Below, in pieces: positions 44,582-52,321 of a stretch of 64,000 nt of DNA. Both the position numbers and the translations under genes were made by a program. The stretch is taken from positions 74,667-138,666 of the forward strand of contig JAUJOA010000005.1 in assembly GCA_030447875.1 (NCBI GenBank). Direction: 5' to 3'. The notes under the pieces were generated by a model. The model saw nothing but the letters and a program-made list of their open reading frames with translations. It had not been told where the DNA came from and ran no database searches. Numbering within the stretch: position 1 is the first letter of the stretch; every line of letters begins with the position of its first letter. This stretch comes from Thermoleophilaceae bacterium. Lineage in GTDB: Bacteria; Actinomycetota; Thermoleophilia; Solirubrobacterales; Thermoleophilaceae.

Positions 44582-44683
44582 CCTACGTGATCCTCTCCCG
44601 ATGCGGCCATCTCCATGCGCAGCGACTCCTCGACCTCCGTCGCGACGAGCGTTAGATCGGTCCCGCCTCGCCCATCATCGGAG

Positions 44684-44971
44684 CTACGCGGTGAGGACCT
44701 CGTTCCACTCGCGGATCTGGCAATCCTTGACGACGCCGTTCAGGACGAACGGGTCTTCTGCGATGAACTCCTCAGCCGCCTCGCGCGTCGTGAAGATTGC
44801 CATCGAGCCCTCGTTCTGAGGATCGCCGAAGGTGCCGACCATGAGCAGTCTCCCGTCTTGGTGGAACTGCTGAAGCCGGTCGCTGTGCGCCGGGAAGTGG
44901 ACCGGCGCCTTCCCCAGAACGTTGTCGGCCGACTCGTAGAGGAGGACGCCGCTCAGCCTTTCGTGTGTCAA
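44684..44971 (-). CDS. YciI-like protein
   Basis: A 95-residue protein: VLLYESADNVLGKAPVHFPA, HSDRLQQFHQDGRLLMVGTF, GDPQNEGSMAIFTTREAAEE and DPFVLNGVVKDCQIREWNEV. It fits the YciI/YCII-related family, whose His-Asp pair may be catalytic. The start at TTG 44971 is uncertain since relatives begin near M-x-x-VLLYESAD. Confidence 0.87.
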   Translation of the reverse strand: MTHERLSGVLLYESADNVLGKAPVHFPAHSDRLQQFHQDGRLLMVGTFGDPQNEGSMAIFTTREAAEEFIAEDPFVLNGVVKDCQIREWNEVLTA

Positions 44972-45154
44972 GCCGGCGCAAGATCCTCACCGGGAAGCTC
45001 GAGGACCTCGAGCGGCGGATCGGCCGGCAGGTACAGGCGCTCGAGAGCGGGCTCGAGCCGCAGCTCGTCGGGAAGCGATCGCGGAGCTGCGGCAGGACGT
45101 TAGGGTTCGACGCACAGGGCCGACCGCCGACCCCGAGCACTCAAGGAGACCGCT

Positions 45155-45619
45155 ATGCCGGACGTAAAGCCCATCCCTGACGGCTACCCGCGGGTCACCC
45201 CGTATCTACACGTGGACGGAGCGGCAGCCGCGATCGAGTTCTACGTGAACGTCCTCGGAGCTAGAGAGCGCATGCGCATGCCGGGACCCGGCGGGAAGCT
45301 CGGTCACGCCGAGCTCGAATTCGGGGACTCAATCGTCATGCTCTCCGACGAGTTCCCCGAGATGGACGCCCGCGGCCCCAGTTCGATTGGCGGCACGCCG
45401 GTCACGATCCATGTCTACGTGGAGGACGTGGACGCCGTGTTCGACGCCGCAGTCCAGGCTGGCGCGACCGCCGTGAGCGCGGTAGAGGATCAGTTCTACG
45501 GGGACCGCAGCGGTCAGTTCGAGGACCCGTGGGGGCAGCGCTGGAACGTGGCCACCCATGTCGAGGACGTGCCGCCCGACGAGATGGAGAAGCGGATGGC
45601 GGAGGCGATGGCCGGCTAA
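45155..45619 (+). CDS. VOC protein (PhnB-like)
   Basis: A 154-residue glyoxalase-fold protein starting MPDVKPIPDGYPRVTPYLHV, with AIEFYVNVLGARERMRMPGP, KLGHAELEFGDSIVMLSDEF and the C-terminal YGDRSGQFEDPWGQRWNVAT. This is the PhnB/YdeI-type VOC subfamily common in actinobacteria. No metal-dependent activity is established for most members. ATG 45155 follows AAGGAG. Confidence 0.9.
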   Translation: MPDVKPIPDGYPRVTPYLHVDGAAAAIEFYVNVLGARERMRMPGPGGKLGHAELEFGDSIVMLSDEFPEMDARGPSSIGGTPVTIHVYVEDVDAVFDAAVQAGATAVSAVEDQFYGDRSGQFEDPWGQRWNVATHVEDVPPDEMEKRMAEAMAG

Positions 45620-45797
45620 TGCACCAGGGTGCATAACGGCCGGCGCCTGTGCTTCACGCCCGCCGCGCCGCAGCCCTTCCACAGCACGAATAGGCCGGCG
45701 CGAGTGCGCCCTGTCGGGGGCGGGATCTGACATATATCCCCGGATGGCGTATCGAATCGTGGAGATCGGCGAAGCCCGGTATGTCAGAGGAGCAGCA

Positions 45798-45908
45798 GTG
45801 ACCGAGATCCTGACGTACGCACACGCGAATCCGATCCAGAGGGCCTTGCGACGCTTCGGGGCGAGGACACCCGGCTCATGGTTTCGCGCGCATGGGCTGG
45901 AGGCTTAG
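45798..45908 (+). pseudogene. Deazaflavin-nitroreductase-like N-terminal fragment
   Basis: From GTG 45798, which has a good AGAGGAG ribosome binding site, the protein reads VTEILTYAHANPIQRALRRF then GARTPGSWFRAHGLEA and stops after 36 residues. The NPIQRALRRFGARTPGSWF segment resembles the start of Ddn-type nitroreductases, whose remaining 110 residues are absent. A longer in-frame reading begins at ATG 45744. Likely a 3'-truncated gene. Confidence 0.45.
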
Positions 45909-45965
45909 CCCGTCCAGCCGGTACCGATCCGGATGCCGCGTTAGCCGGCGAAACTGGCGGGTGGT

Positions 45966-47165
45966 CTACTCGTAGAGATCCGTGAACGGGGCGCCATCGG
46001 TTGACTTGAAAGAGCGCGCCTCGGGCTCCTCACCCGACTTCGCCGCCGTAACCTCCGAGGGCGAGTCGCACAAGGACTCGGCAGCGGTCCGACTGTCCAG
46101 ATAGTCGCGCAGCCGTTCTGCGTCTGCGATCAATTCCTTGCGCTCCTGCAAGGCCCCCCAGTAGGCAAAGCCACGGATGGCGTAGCTGTAACCGGGCGTC
46201 TTCGGACGCCCAGACGTGTTCTTCTCCACGCAGGTCCTCGTGCTTCCGGTCCAATCGATCCTGCCGTCCGCCTCGATGCGCCTGGACATCCAGCGGATTC
46301 CCCGGTCGACCATCTCCCGAACCGCAGGCGTCAAGCCATGGCGAGGGAAATACACAGTCCAGCGCTCGGCGTATGTCAGTCCAGCCATCTGATAGCGCAC
46401 GTCATAGCCACCGAGCTCTGGGTTGACCCCGCTGTCACGTTGTCTGCCGAGCGCCAGTTCGACTGCCTTCCGAGCGCGGCGCTTTAGCTTCCTGCGACCC
46501 GTCAGTCGCCCGGTCATCGCGAGCGCCGTCCCGACCGTGTAGCCGGAGTGCGTGTAGCTCGTATTGCGATGCTTGAAGGCGCTCCACGCAGCGGTCGAGA
46601 TCATGTGCCGAGCGGCTTGCAGCAGCCGCTCCCTATAGGCCTTGAGCTGGTCCCGGTAGCGCTCGGCGTAGGGCGTCTTCTTGAGCAGCAGAATCGAGTG
46701 TGCCACCGACTGGACGAAGAAGGCGTACTCCTCGGTTTGGATAGCGCCAAAGCTGCCGTCTGGCCGTTGGCGAGCGAAGGCGTAGTCGAACGCCTGCAGC
46801 CCGCGCTCGATCAGATCAGGCTGATCTCGGATGATCCCGGCGCGCACGTAGATGTCCCCGTGCTGCTGGTGAGACAGGAAGAACGGCGACCCGCCCGAGA
46901 GGTTGATCCCCATCTGCCCTTGATCTCCGATCGGCGGGAGCCGCTGATAGCTGTCCTCGACGATTACCGGCGTCCGCTCGAGTGCTAGATCAAGCGAGTC
47001 GCTTGGAAGCGACGGGTCCGAGGTCGTGTCGGATGAGCCGTCCGCTGGTGCGGGGAATGCGTTCACGCCAAGCACGGCGACCGAGAGAAACAGAAGCGCC
47101 GCGAAGCGCAACCCCGCTCGCCCGCCACCCCGACCTCGACGAGCGCGAGCGTAGACCACGGTCAT
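45966..47165 (-). CDS. Secreted toroid-like protein, paralogue 2 (unknown family, possible glycan-active)
   Basis: An exported protein of 399 residues from ATG 47165, with an N-terminal signal (GLRFAALLFLSVAVLGVNAF). It shares long conserved blocks with the protein at 10985-12172: ALERTPVI, FFLSHQQHGDIYVRAGIIRD, FDYAFARQRPDGSFGAIQTE, YTHSGYTVGTALAMTG, GVNPELGGYDVRYQMAG, AERWTVYFPRHGLTPAVREM, IDWTGSTRTC and the final DLYE. The invariant His-Ser-Gly, Gly-Gly-Tyr-Asp and Tyr-Gln residues could line an active site. It is divergent from the heparinase-like gene, about 220 nt between starts, so the two may act on the same polysaccharide (inference). Confidence 0.8.
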   Translation of the reverse strand: MTVVYARARRGRGGGRAGLRFAALLFLSVAVLGVNAFPAPADGSSDTTSDPSLPSDSLDLALERTPVIVEDSYQRLPPIGDQGQMGINLSGGSPFFLSHQQHGDIYVRAGIIRDQPDLIERGLQAFDYAFARQRPDGSFGAIQTEEYAFFVQSVAHSILLLKKTPYAERYRDQLKAYRERLLQAARHMISTAAWSAFKHRNTSYTHSGYTVGTALAMTGRLTGRRKLKRRARKAVELALGRQRDSGVNPELGGYDVRYQMAGLTYAERWTVYFPRHGLTPAVREMVDRGIRWMSRRIEADGRIDWTGSTRTCVEKNTSGRPKTPGYSYAIRGFAYWGALQERKELIADAERLRDYLDSRTAAESLCDSPSEVTAAKSGEEPEARSFKSTDGAPFTDLYE

Positions 47166-47384
47166 TGCTTCAGGTCCGATGCAGCCGGCCCGAGGCCCGT
47201 CGAATGAAGTGTGGAGCCGCTCATGCCCTGGAGGATTCGGTTGTTGTGACGCGACGCCGAAGGGCAACTAGCGCTCACGGACATATGTTTGACGACCGGC
47301 ACGAAGAGCCGAGACAGGGCGCAGTGCTCAGTGTCGACGAGCAGGCCGAGGCGCGTGACTCACCCGACGTTACGATTGCGCGCC

Positions 47385-49499
47385 ATGTCGGCTACCGGCG
47401 GGGGGCGGGCGGCCGGGACGGCGGCGGTTGCATTCGTCGTCGCTCTCGTCTCACTGGGACTCTCGACACCTGAGGTCAGCGCTGCGGAGGCGAGCGAGAC
47501 CGATGCACTCCAAGGCGCGGACTGCGTCGACTACACGTCTCTGAAGGGGAAGACCGGCTCTCAACGCGACCTGCGTAACGCTCTCCGGCAGCGGCACTTC
47601 ACCATTCAGGGCAAGCGCTCGTCCCTCATGCGCCCCGTCGATTGGGATGCGGATCCATTTCGGAGCCGCTCGTGGCGCGCGAAGCTTCACAACTGGAGTT
47701 GGATGGACGTGCTGCTGGTCGGCTACCAGGAGACAGGAGATCGAGCGGCCCTGGAGTTGGCGCGCGACCTGGCGCTCGACTGGATCGATCAAAATCCTCC
47801 GAGCCCCGACATCTCATGGGGCGACAAGGTCACCGGCGATCGAGCCGGATTCCTCGCCTATATCGCGCGGGCCAGCGGTTGCCGCGGGCTGCTTTCGGAT
47901 GAGCAAGCGGCGGCAATGCTCGATTCGCTGCAGACCCACGGTGAGTTCCTAAGTGATCCTTCGAACTATTCTCGCTCCAACCACGGGCTGTTCATGGACG
48001 CCGGGCTGATGTTGATCGGCAAGTACGAGCCGTTCCTGGCGGACGCCCCGCGCTGGGAGAAGCTCGGACGTCGGCGGATAGAGCGCTCCTACAGCCGCTC
48101 GGTTGACCGCAAGGAGGGTGTGCACCTCGAGCACTCCCCCGGATATCACTTTCTGACGCTTGGCCTCCTTCAAGCGATCCTGCGCCTCACAGACGACCGC
48201 GATCCAGATCTGCTGCGGCTGCGCGATCGCATGATGGAGGTAGCGGGCTGGTTCACGATGCCCGACGGCAGGCCGACGGAGCTCGGCGACACCAACTTCC
48301 GGCGAATCCCCGATTGGGCGATCCAGCGGGCGGCCGGTCTCGAGGGGATCAGCCCGACGCGCAGATCCGGTTACGGGATCGTAAAGGCGCAAGGCGGCTA
48401 TCTCTCAGTCGCCGCCGGACATCACAGCCAAGCCCACAAGCAGGCGGATGAGCTGACGTTCGAGCTCTTTGACCGCGGCCGCCGGATCATCCGGGACACG
48501 GGCCGCTACGGGACGGCGCGTGACCCCACGGACCCGGCCAAGGTCGCGGCTCAGGAGTTCACCCTGTCAAGTCAAGCCCACAGCGTCCTCGTCGTCGATG
48601 GCCAAAGCTTCGATACTTCCGCGGAATCTTTCTACGGCAGCGCGATCCGCGCCACCGGCCAAGGGGCCGGCTGGTACGCGATCGAGGGGACCAACCCGTT
48701 GGTCGCGCGCCAAGGAGTTGACCACCGACGACTCTTTCTCTATCGCCCTTCTCAGGCACTGTTCGTAGTCGACATTGTCCGCTCAGACACGCCGCACAGT
48801 TACACGCGCTACTTGCAGCTCGACCCCGACATACGCGCAAAGGCTTCGGGACGAACGGTCGAGCTTCACGCTGACGACTTCAGGGGAACGATCCATGACG
48901 CTCGGACTCCGTGGGACACTGGGACGCCGGAGTTGGTACGAGGCCAGGAAAGTCCCCTGCTCGGCTTCTACTCCCAGCACGGATTTGCCGGCTTTAAGCC
49001 ACGGTACGCGGTGGCCTACACCTCTCAGGGAGACGATGTCGATCACGTCGCGGCGCTGCGCCTCGGTTCCTCGGCGCCGCTCAAGGCCGAGCTGACAACG
49101 ACGAGCCGCCGCCGGGTCCGCCTCCGTGTCGGCAGTTCGAACCTCACGGTCACCCGAGACAAGGAAACCCTTAGCGTTTCGGGAGACGGCCCGTTAGCCG
49201 CCACGGCGACGGCTCGAACTGCGCCGCCCCTAAGCGCTCGACGAAACGCACTTGCCCACGTTGTAGCGGCAGCGCTCGCCGTGATCGCACTGGGCGGACT
49301 TACCGCCTGGCGAATTCACCGAATGCGTAGTCGCCGAGTAAGGCTGCCGTCATTCCCGCCTCTTGGCACGGTACTTCGCGCGCCCGTGCAGGGGTTCGGT
49401 CGCGCGATCGGCGGCGCCATCGTGTCGACGGTGCTTGCTGTGATCGTGCTCGTCGAGCGTGTTAGGGACGCATCGCGCACAACGGCGGGGACTCGGTGA
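47385..49499 (+). CDS. Membrane-anchored heparinase II/III-like protein
   Basis: A 704-residue protein from ATG 47385: signal peptide (AAVAFVVALVSLGLS), helical toroid domain with SNHGLFMDAGLMLIGKYEPF, EHSPGYHFLTLGLLQAILRL and PTELGDTNFRRIPDWA, then a beta-sandwich domain containing RIIRDTGRYG, SSQAHSVLVVDGQSF and RLFLYRPSQALFVVDIVRSD. This order is that of heparinase II/III-type polysaccharide lyases; N-H-G, Y-H and the later His are the expected catalytic set. The C-terminus carries one or two transmembrane helices (HVVAAALAVIALGGLTAW), so the enzyme is held at the cell surface. Substrate unknown; family members cleave uronate-containing glycans. Confidence 0.82.
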   Translation: MSATGGGRAAGTAAVAFVVALVSLGLSTPEVSAAEASETDALQGADCVDYTSLKGKTGSQRDLRNALRQRHFTIQGKRSSLMRPVDWDADPFRSRSWRAKLHNWSWMDVLLVGYQETGDRAALELARDLALDWIDQNPPSPDISWGDKVTGDRAGFLAYIARASGCRGLLSDEQAAAMLDSLQTHGEFLSDPSNYSRSNHGLFMDAGLMLIGKYEPFLADAPRWEKLGRRRIERSYSRSVDRKEGVHLEHSPGYHFLTLGLLQAILRLTDDRDPDLLRLRDRMMEVAGWFTMPDGRPTELGDTNFRRIPDWAIQRAAGLEGISPTRRSGYGIVKAQGGYLSVAAGHHSQAHKQADELTFELFDRGRRIIRDTGRYGTARDPTDPAKVAAQEFTLSSQAHSVLVVDGQSFDTSAESFYGSAIRATGQGAGWYAIEGTNPLVARQGVDHRRLFLYRPSQALFVVDIVRSDTPHSYTRYLQLDPDIRAKASGRTVELHADDFRGTIHDARTPWDTGTPELVRGQESPLLGFYSQHGFAGFKPRYAVAYTSQGDDVDHVAALRLGSSAPLKAELTTTSRRRVRLRVGSSNLTVTRDKETLSVSGDGPLAATATARTAPPLSARRNALAHVVAAALAVIALGGLTAWRIHRMRSRRVRLPSFPPLGTVLRAPVQGFGRAIGGAIVSTVLAVIVLVERVRDASRTTAGTR

Positions 49500-49551
49500 A
49501 CCTACGAGCTGGTCGGCGTTCCATCCAAGACGCTGCGGCGGCGGTGCTGCT

Positions 49552-49822
49552 TTAACGCGCCCGCCGGCCTCGGCTGCAGCTGACTGAGTTGCGCTGGCGG
49601 TTGCGGGCGCTGATGGCGTCGTTGCTCGAGGCGCGGCTGAGGCGATCGCGCCCCGACCCGCCGTTGAGGCAGTCGTTGCCGAGTCCCCGAAGATGCGGGC
49701 GTTGCCGCCTCGCCGAAGATGCGGTCGTTGCCGACCTCGCCGGAGATGCGATCGCGCCCGTCGCCGCAGTTCATGACGTCGTTGCCGCCGCCGCCGTGGA
49801 CTACGTCATCGTGGACCCGCAA
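49552..49822 (-). pseudogene. RTX calcium-binding repeat protein, frameshifted remnant
   Basis: Read on the minus strand the repeats are GGGGNDVMNCGDGRDRISG, GEVGNDRIFGE, then, in the next frame, GNARIFGD, and in the third frame GNDCLNGGSGRDRLS with end RQRNSVSCSRGRRAR and a stop at 49552. Both frame changes sit at GG runs where one G more would restore the frame. The N-terminus and signal peptide are missing. The gap 49500-50064 shows otherwise only the inverted repeat at 49821 and a minus-strand stretch noted next. Confidence 0.65.
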
Positions 49823-49854
49823 GCCGCGGCGGCGCCGGTTGGCCGCCGCGGCTT
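49821..49854. repeat. 12-bp perfect inverted repeat
   Basis: aagccgcggcgg, a 10-nt loop, then ccgccgcggctt. It lies at the 5' edge of the RTX remnant, 320 nt after the heparinase-like gene. It could be a terminator, although there is no T-tract, or the edge of a small mobile sequence. Confidence 0.5.
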
Positions 49855-49929
49855 GATCTCAGCGGCTAGGGGTCGGGAAGTCCCGGGTGTCCGCGCATCC
49901 GCTCCGCGTGAGATGAAGACACCGAACCG

Positions 49930-50060
49930 CTAGCTCCTCGTGTCGGCGGGCTCAGGGTCGGGGCGAACGAGGATGGTGTCGGCTATCGGCAGCACCTCGT
50001 CGGCTGGCATGCCGACCTGTGCCGCAAGGCGGCGCACCGCGTCCTCGCTCGCCCGACGTC
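49930..50060 (-). other. Possible gene-end fragment
   Basis: The minus strand reads RRLAAQVGMPADEVLPIADT then ILVRPDPEPADTRS and a stop at 49930. It looks like a real protein C-terminus but no family is recognised and upstream sequence on this strand is antisense to the TetR fragment. Weak evidence. Confidence 0.2.
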
Positions 50061-50063
50061 CGG

Positions 50064-50486
50064 TCACTCTTGCAGGCGTGTTCGGGGCGGGTGCGCGAGA
50101 CGGTACCGCCGCCGGATCCGACCGCCTGGCGCTCGGTTTCCGATCCCGCTGACCGCCTGGAGACGGCCCTGCGTTATCTGTACGGCTACTACGAGCGCCT
50201 CGAGCCGTTGCTCGAGAACGTCCAGCGCGACGCCGCCGTGATGCCGCTCGTCGCCGAGTTGAACGCCTACCGGGTTCGCTACCTCGAAGAGATCCGCGAA
50301 CTTCTGCTCGAAGCATGGCCGAAGCGCGGGGGAGCGAGAGCGCGCCTGCGGCGAGCAATCGATCACGCGCTCGAGTTCCGCACCTGGCAGTCGCTCGTAC
50401 GCCGTCAAGGGTGCCGGACCAACGAGGCAGTTCAGCTGATGCTCGCGTTCGTCCGCGCGGCCGCGTCAGATGAGGCGGCGCAATGA
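50064..50486 (+). pseudogene. TetR regulator, 5'-truncated
   Basis: The frame reads VPPPDPTAWRSVSDPADRLE, TALRYLYGYYERLEPLLENV, QRDAAVMPLVAELNAYRVRY and ALEFRTWQSLVRRQGC. This is the complete ligand-binding half of a TetR protein whose relatives have PPPDP-x-W just after the helix-turn-helix. The helix-turn-helix (normally ending TVYRHFPDE) is missing, and the transition falls near 50064. Confidence 0.7.
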
Positions 50487-50517
50487 GGAAGGCCCGCTCA
50501 TGACGGACCTCGAGAAG

Positions 50518-50587
50518 TAGCCGGGGGCAGGATTTCAACCTGCGACCTGCTGGGGATCTGATGCCCCGCTCCAGGCCACGCCGGCTA
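50518..50587 (-). tRNA. Degenerate tRNA-like gene
   Basis: The minus strand folds with the perfect 7-bp closing stem tagccgg/ccggcta (with gccggcg/ccccggc as the alternative), a T-arm gcagg-ttgaaat-cctgc and a stem gggg-catcagat-cccc in the anticodon position. The segment ggtcgcaggttgaaatcctg closely resembles the T-arm region of bacterial initiator tRNA. The D-arm is too short and two extra bases follow the T-arm, so this is probably a tRNA pseudogene or a mobile-element scar at a tRNA. Confidence 0.4.
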
Positions 50588-50602
50588 CCGCCAAACCATG
50601 AA

Positions 50603-50618
50603 CCCCGCGGTTGCGGGG
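50603..50618. terminator. 6-bp GC hairpin beside the tRNA-like sequence
   Basis: ccccgc-ggtt-gcgggg, perfect 6-bp stem with 4-nt loop. It is located 15 nt from the tRNA-like element. It could terminate plus-strand transcription from the TetR fragment; no T-tract. Confidence 0.4.
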
Positions 50619-50628
50619 GCTTCAGTGC

Positions 50629-50674
50629 GTAGCGGGGGCGGGTTTTGAACACCTATCCGCGACCGGCTACGGAT
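50629..50674 (-). other. Second tRNA 3'-end-like fragment
   Basis: The minus strand reads ggtcgcgg, then ggtgttcaaaaccc and gcccccgctac. This resembles the T-arm and 3' acceptor strand of an actinobacterial tRNA-Met, with a small insertion in the T-stem and no 5' half. With the preceding element it gives two tRNA-tail-like sequences 110 nt apart. Confidence 0.3.
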
Positions 50675-50724
50675 CGTCGAGGTGCGTGAGCTGCCGTAGC
50701 CAGTCAAGGAAGGCGCCGGAACAG

Positions 50725-50741
50725 GGCCGTGCGGTACGGCC
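50725..50741 (-). terminator. Stem-loop at the end of the cobalamin operon
   Basis: ggccgt-gcggt-acggcc, a perfect 6-bp stem, 34 nt beyond the cobK stop. Placed where the operon should end. No T-tract is present, as is frequent in GC-rich actinobacteria. Confidence 0.5.
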
Positions 50742-50774
50742 TTGGCTTCGAACGCGCGGTCGCCGTTCAGTCAC

Positions 50775-51560
50775 TCACGGCGACGGGTAGGTTGTGCATG
50801 CTTGCGGTACGGCGCCAGCGAGTGACCTGCCGAGGGCCCACTCAAGCGCCTCGCGGGGCGTGCCTACGGTCGGAGCGTCGGGGCGGGGCGGACGGCGGAC
50901 CACGATGACCGGGAGATCGCGTAGGCGTGCGGCGTCGAGCTTGGCCTGCGTGTGGGCGCCGCCGCTGTCCTTCGTCACGACCAGGTCGATCCGGTGCCCG
51001 TCGATTAGCGCAAGCTCGCCCTCGACGGTGTACGGCCCGCGGTCGAGCAGGACGCTGTGGCGAGAGGGAAGCGGCGGGTCGGGGGGTTCCACGCAGCGGA
51101 TGAGGAACCACGCCTGCTGGACGCCGGCGAACGCGGCGAGGCCCTGGCGACCGGTGGTGAGCAGCACCCTCGACCCCAGCCTGGCCACGGCCGCGGCGGC
51201 CTGGTCGAGGTCGTCGACCCACTCCCAGCGATCGCCCCGCCGCTCGCTCCAGCCGGGCCGCTGGAGCCGCAGCAGCGGCACGCCGGCGTGCGCGCTGGCG
51301 GCGAGCGCCGAGGCGGAGATGCGCTCCGCGAAGGGGGGCGTGGACTCCACGATCGCGACGACCAGCTGCTCGCGCAGCCAGCGTGCGAGCCCGTCCGGGC
51401 CGCCAAATCCCCCGATCCGCACCTCGCCCGCGGGCAGGCGGGGGCGCGAAACGCGGCCCGCGAGCGAGGAGGTGACGGGAACGCTGGCCGCGACCAGGGC
51501 AGCGGCGAGGCGCCGGGCCTCCGCGGTCCCGCCGAGCACGAGCACGCGGCCTGCGCTCAT
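50775..51560 (-). CDS. cobK: Precorrin-6A reductase CobK
   Basis: Reduces the macrocycle of precorrin-6A with NADPH. Motifs: RVLVLGGTAEARRLAAALVA at the start, STPPFAERISASALAASAHA (the conserved D/STHPFA-like region), LLRLQRPGW, LLTTGRQGLAAF and VTKDSGGAHTQAKLDAARLR near the end. Length 261 residues. The ATG overlaps the cobF stop by 4 nt and it is the last gene of the operon. Intact. Confidence 0.93.
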   Translation of the reverse strand: MSAGRVLVLGGTAEARRLAAALVAASVPVTSSLAGRVSRPRLPAGEVRIGGFGGPDGLARWLREQLVVAIVESTPPFAERISASALAASAHAGVPLLRLQRPGWSERRGDRWEWVDDLDQAAAAVARLGSRVLLTTGRQGLAAFAGVQQAWFLIRCVEPPDPPLPSRHSVLLDRGPYTVEGELALIDGHRIDLVVTKDSGGAHTQAKLDAARLRDLPVIVVRRPPRPDAPTVGTPREALEWALGRSLAGAVPQACTTYPSP

Positions 51561-52321
51561 CCGCGTTCGTGGCGCCGTAGCAGGTAGGTGTCCATGATCC
51601 AGCCCTTGCGCCTGCGGACCTCCTCGCGGGCGCGCTCGATCTCGTCGGACACCTCGCTCAGCTCGCCCGCGAGCAGGAGCTCGTCGTCGGTGCCGACGTA
51701 GGCGCCCCAGTAGATGTCGATCCCCGACAGCGCCACCTCCCTGAACGTGCAGCCGCCGTCGAGCATCACTACCACGTCGTCTGCTTCCTCCGGGAAGCCC
51801 TCGGCGAGGCGACGGCCGGTCGTGATCTGGATCGCGCCGCCGATCCGGTTGAGCGCGATCCGGTGCTTCGCCGCGAGCGCCTGGACGCTGCTGATCCCGG
51901 GCACCACCTCGTAATCGAGCTCGACGTTTCCCGCGACGCGGATCTGCTCGAGCACGGAGAGCGTGCCGTCGTAGAGCGAGGGGTCACCCCAGACAAGGAA
52001 GCCGCCGCAGCCGCCGTCGCGAAGCTCCTCGAGGATGGCGGGCTCCCAGAGCGCGGCGCGGCGGACCCGCCAGGCGTCGACCTCGGCGCGGTAGTCACGC
52101 GGCCTGCGGTCGCGCGCCGCGTCCGGAATTTCGACGATCCGGTAGTCCGGGCGCTCGATGTAGCGATCGCAGATCTCCCTGCGCAGACGCACGAGGTCCT
52201 TCTTCTCGGGGCCCTTGCTGACGACGAAGAGGACCTCGACGTGGTTGAGCGCCCGGATCGCCTGGACGGTGACGTGCTCGGGGTCGCCGGCGCCGATGCC
52301 GATCACGAGCAGCTTCCTCAC
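51557..52321 (-). CDS. cobF: Precorrin-6A synthase (deacetylating) CobF
   Basis: C1-methyltransferase of the aerobic corrin pathway that also removes the acetyl group. Starts RKLLVIGIGAGDPEHVTVQA, the tetrapyrrole-methylase signature, with VWGDPSLYDGTLSVLEQIRV, VVPGISSVQALAAKHRIALN and DIYWGAYVGTDDELLLAGEL. CobF, rather than an anaerobic CbiD, shows that the oxygen-dependent route operates here. GTG 52321 overlaps the cobL stop (GTGA). Confidence 0.93.
   Translation of the reverse strand: MRKLLVIGIGAGDPEHVTVQAIRALNHVEVLFVVSKGPEKKDLVRLRREICDRYIERPDYRIVEIPDAARDRRPRDYRAEVDAWRVRRAALWEPAILEELRDGGCGGFLVWGDPSLYDGTLSVLEQIRVAGNVELDYEVVPGISSVQALAAKHRIALNRIGGAIQITTGRRLAEGFPEEADDVVVMLDGGCTFREVALSGIDIYWGAYVGTDDELLLAGELSEVSDEIERAREEVRRRKGWIMDTYLLRRHERG

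Noticed and set aside
50518-50587. Functional tRNA gene
   Set aside because: The D-arm is too short and the anticodon stem lacks a proper 5-bp/7-nt geometry, so it is listed only as tRNA-like.
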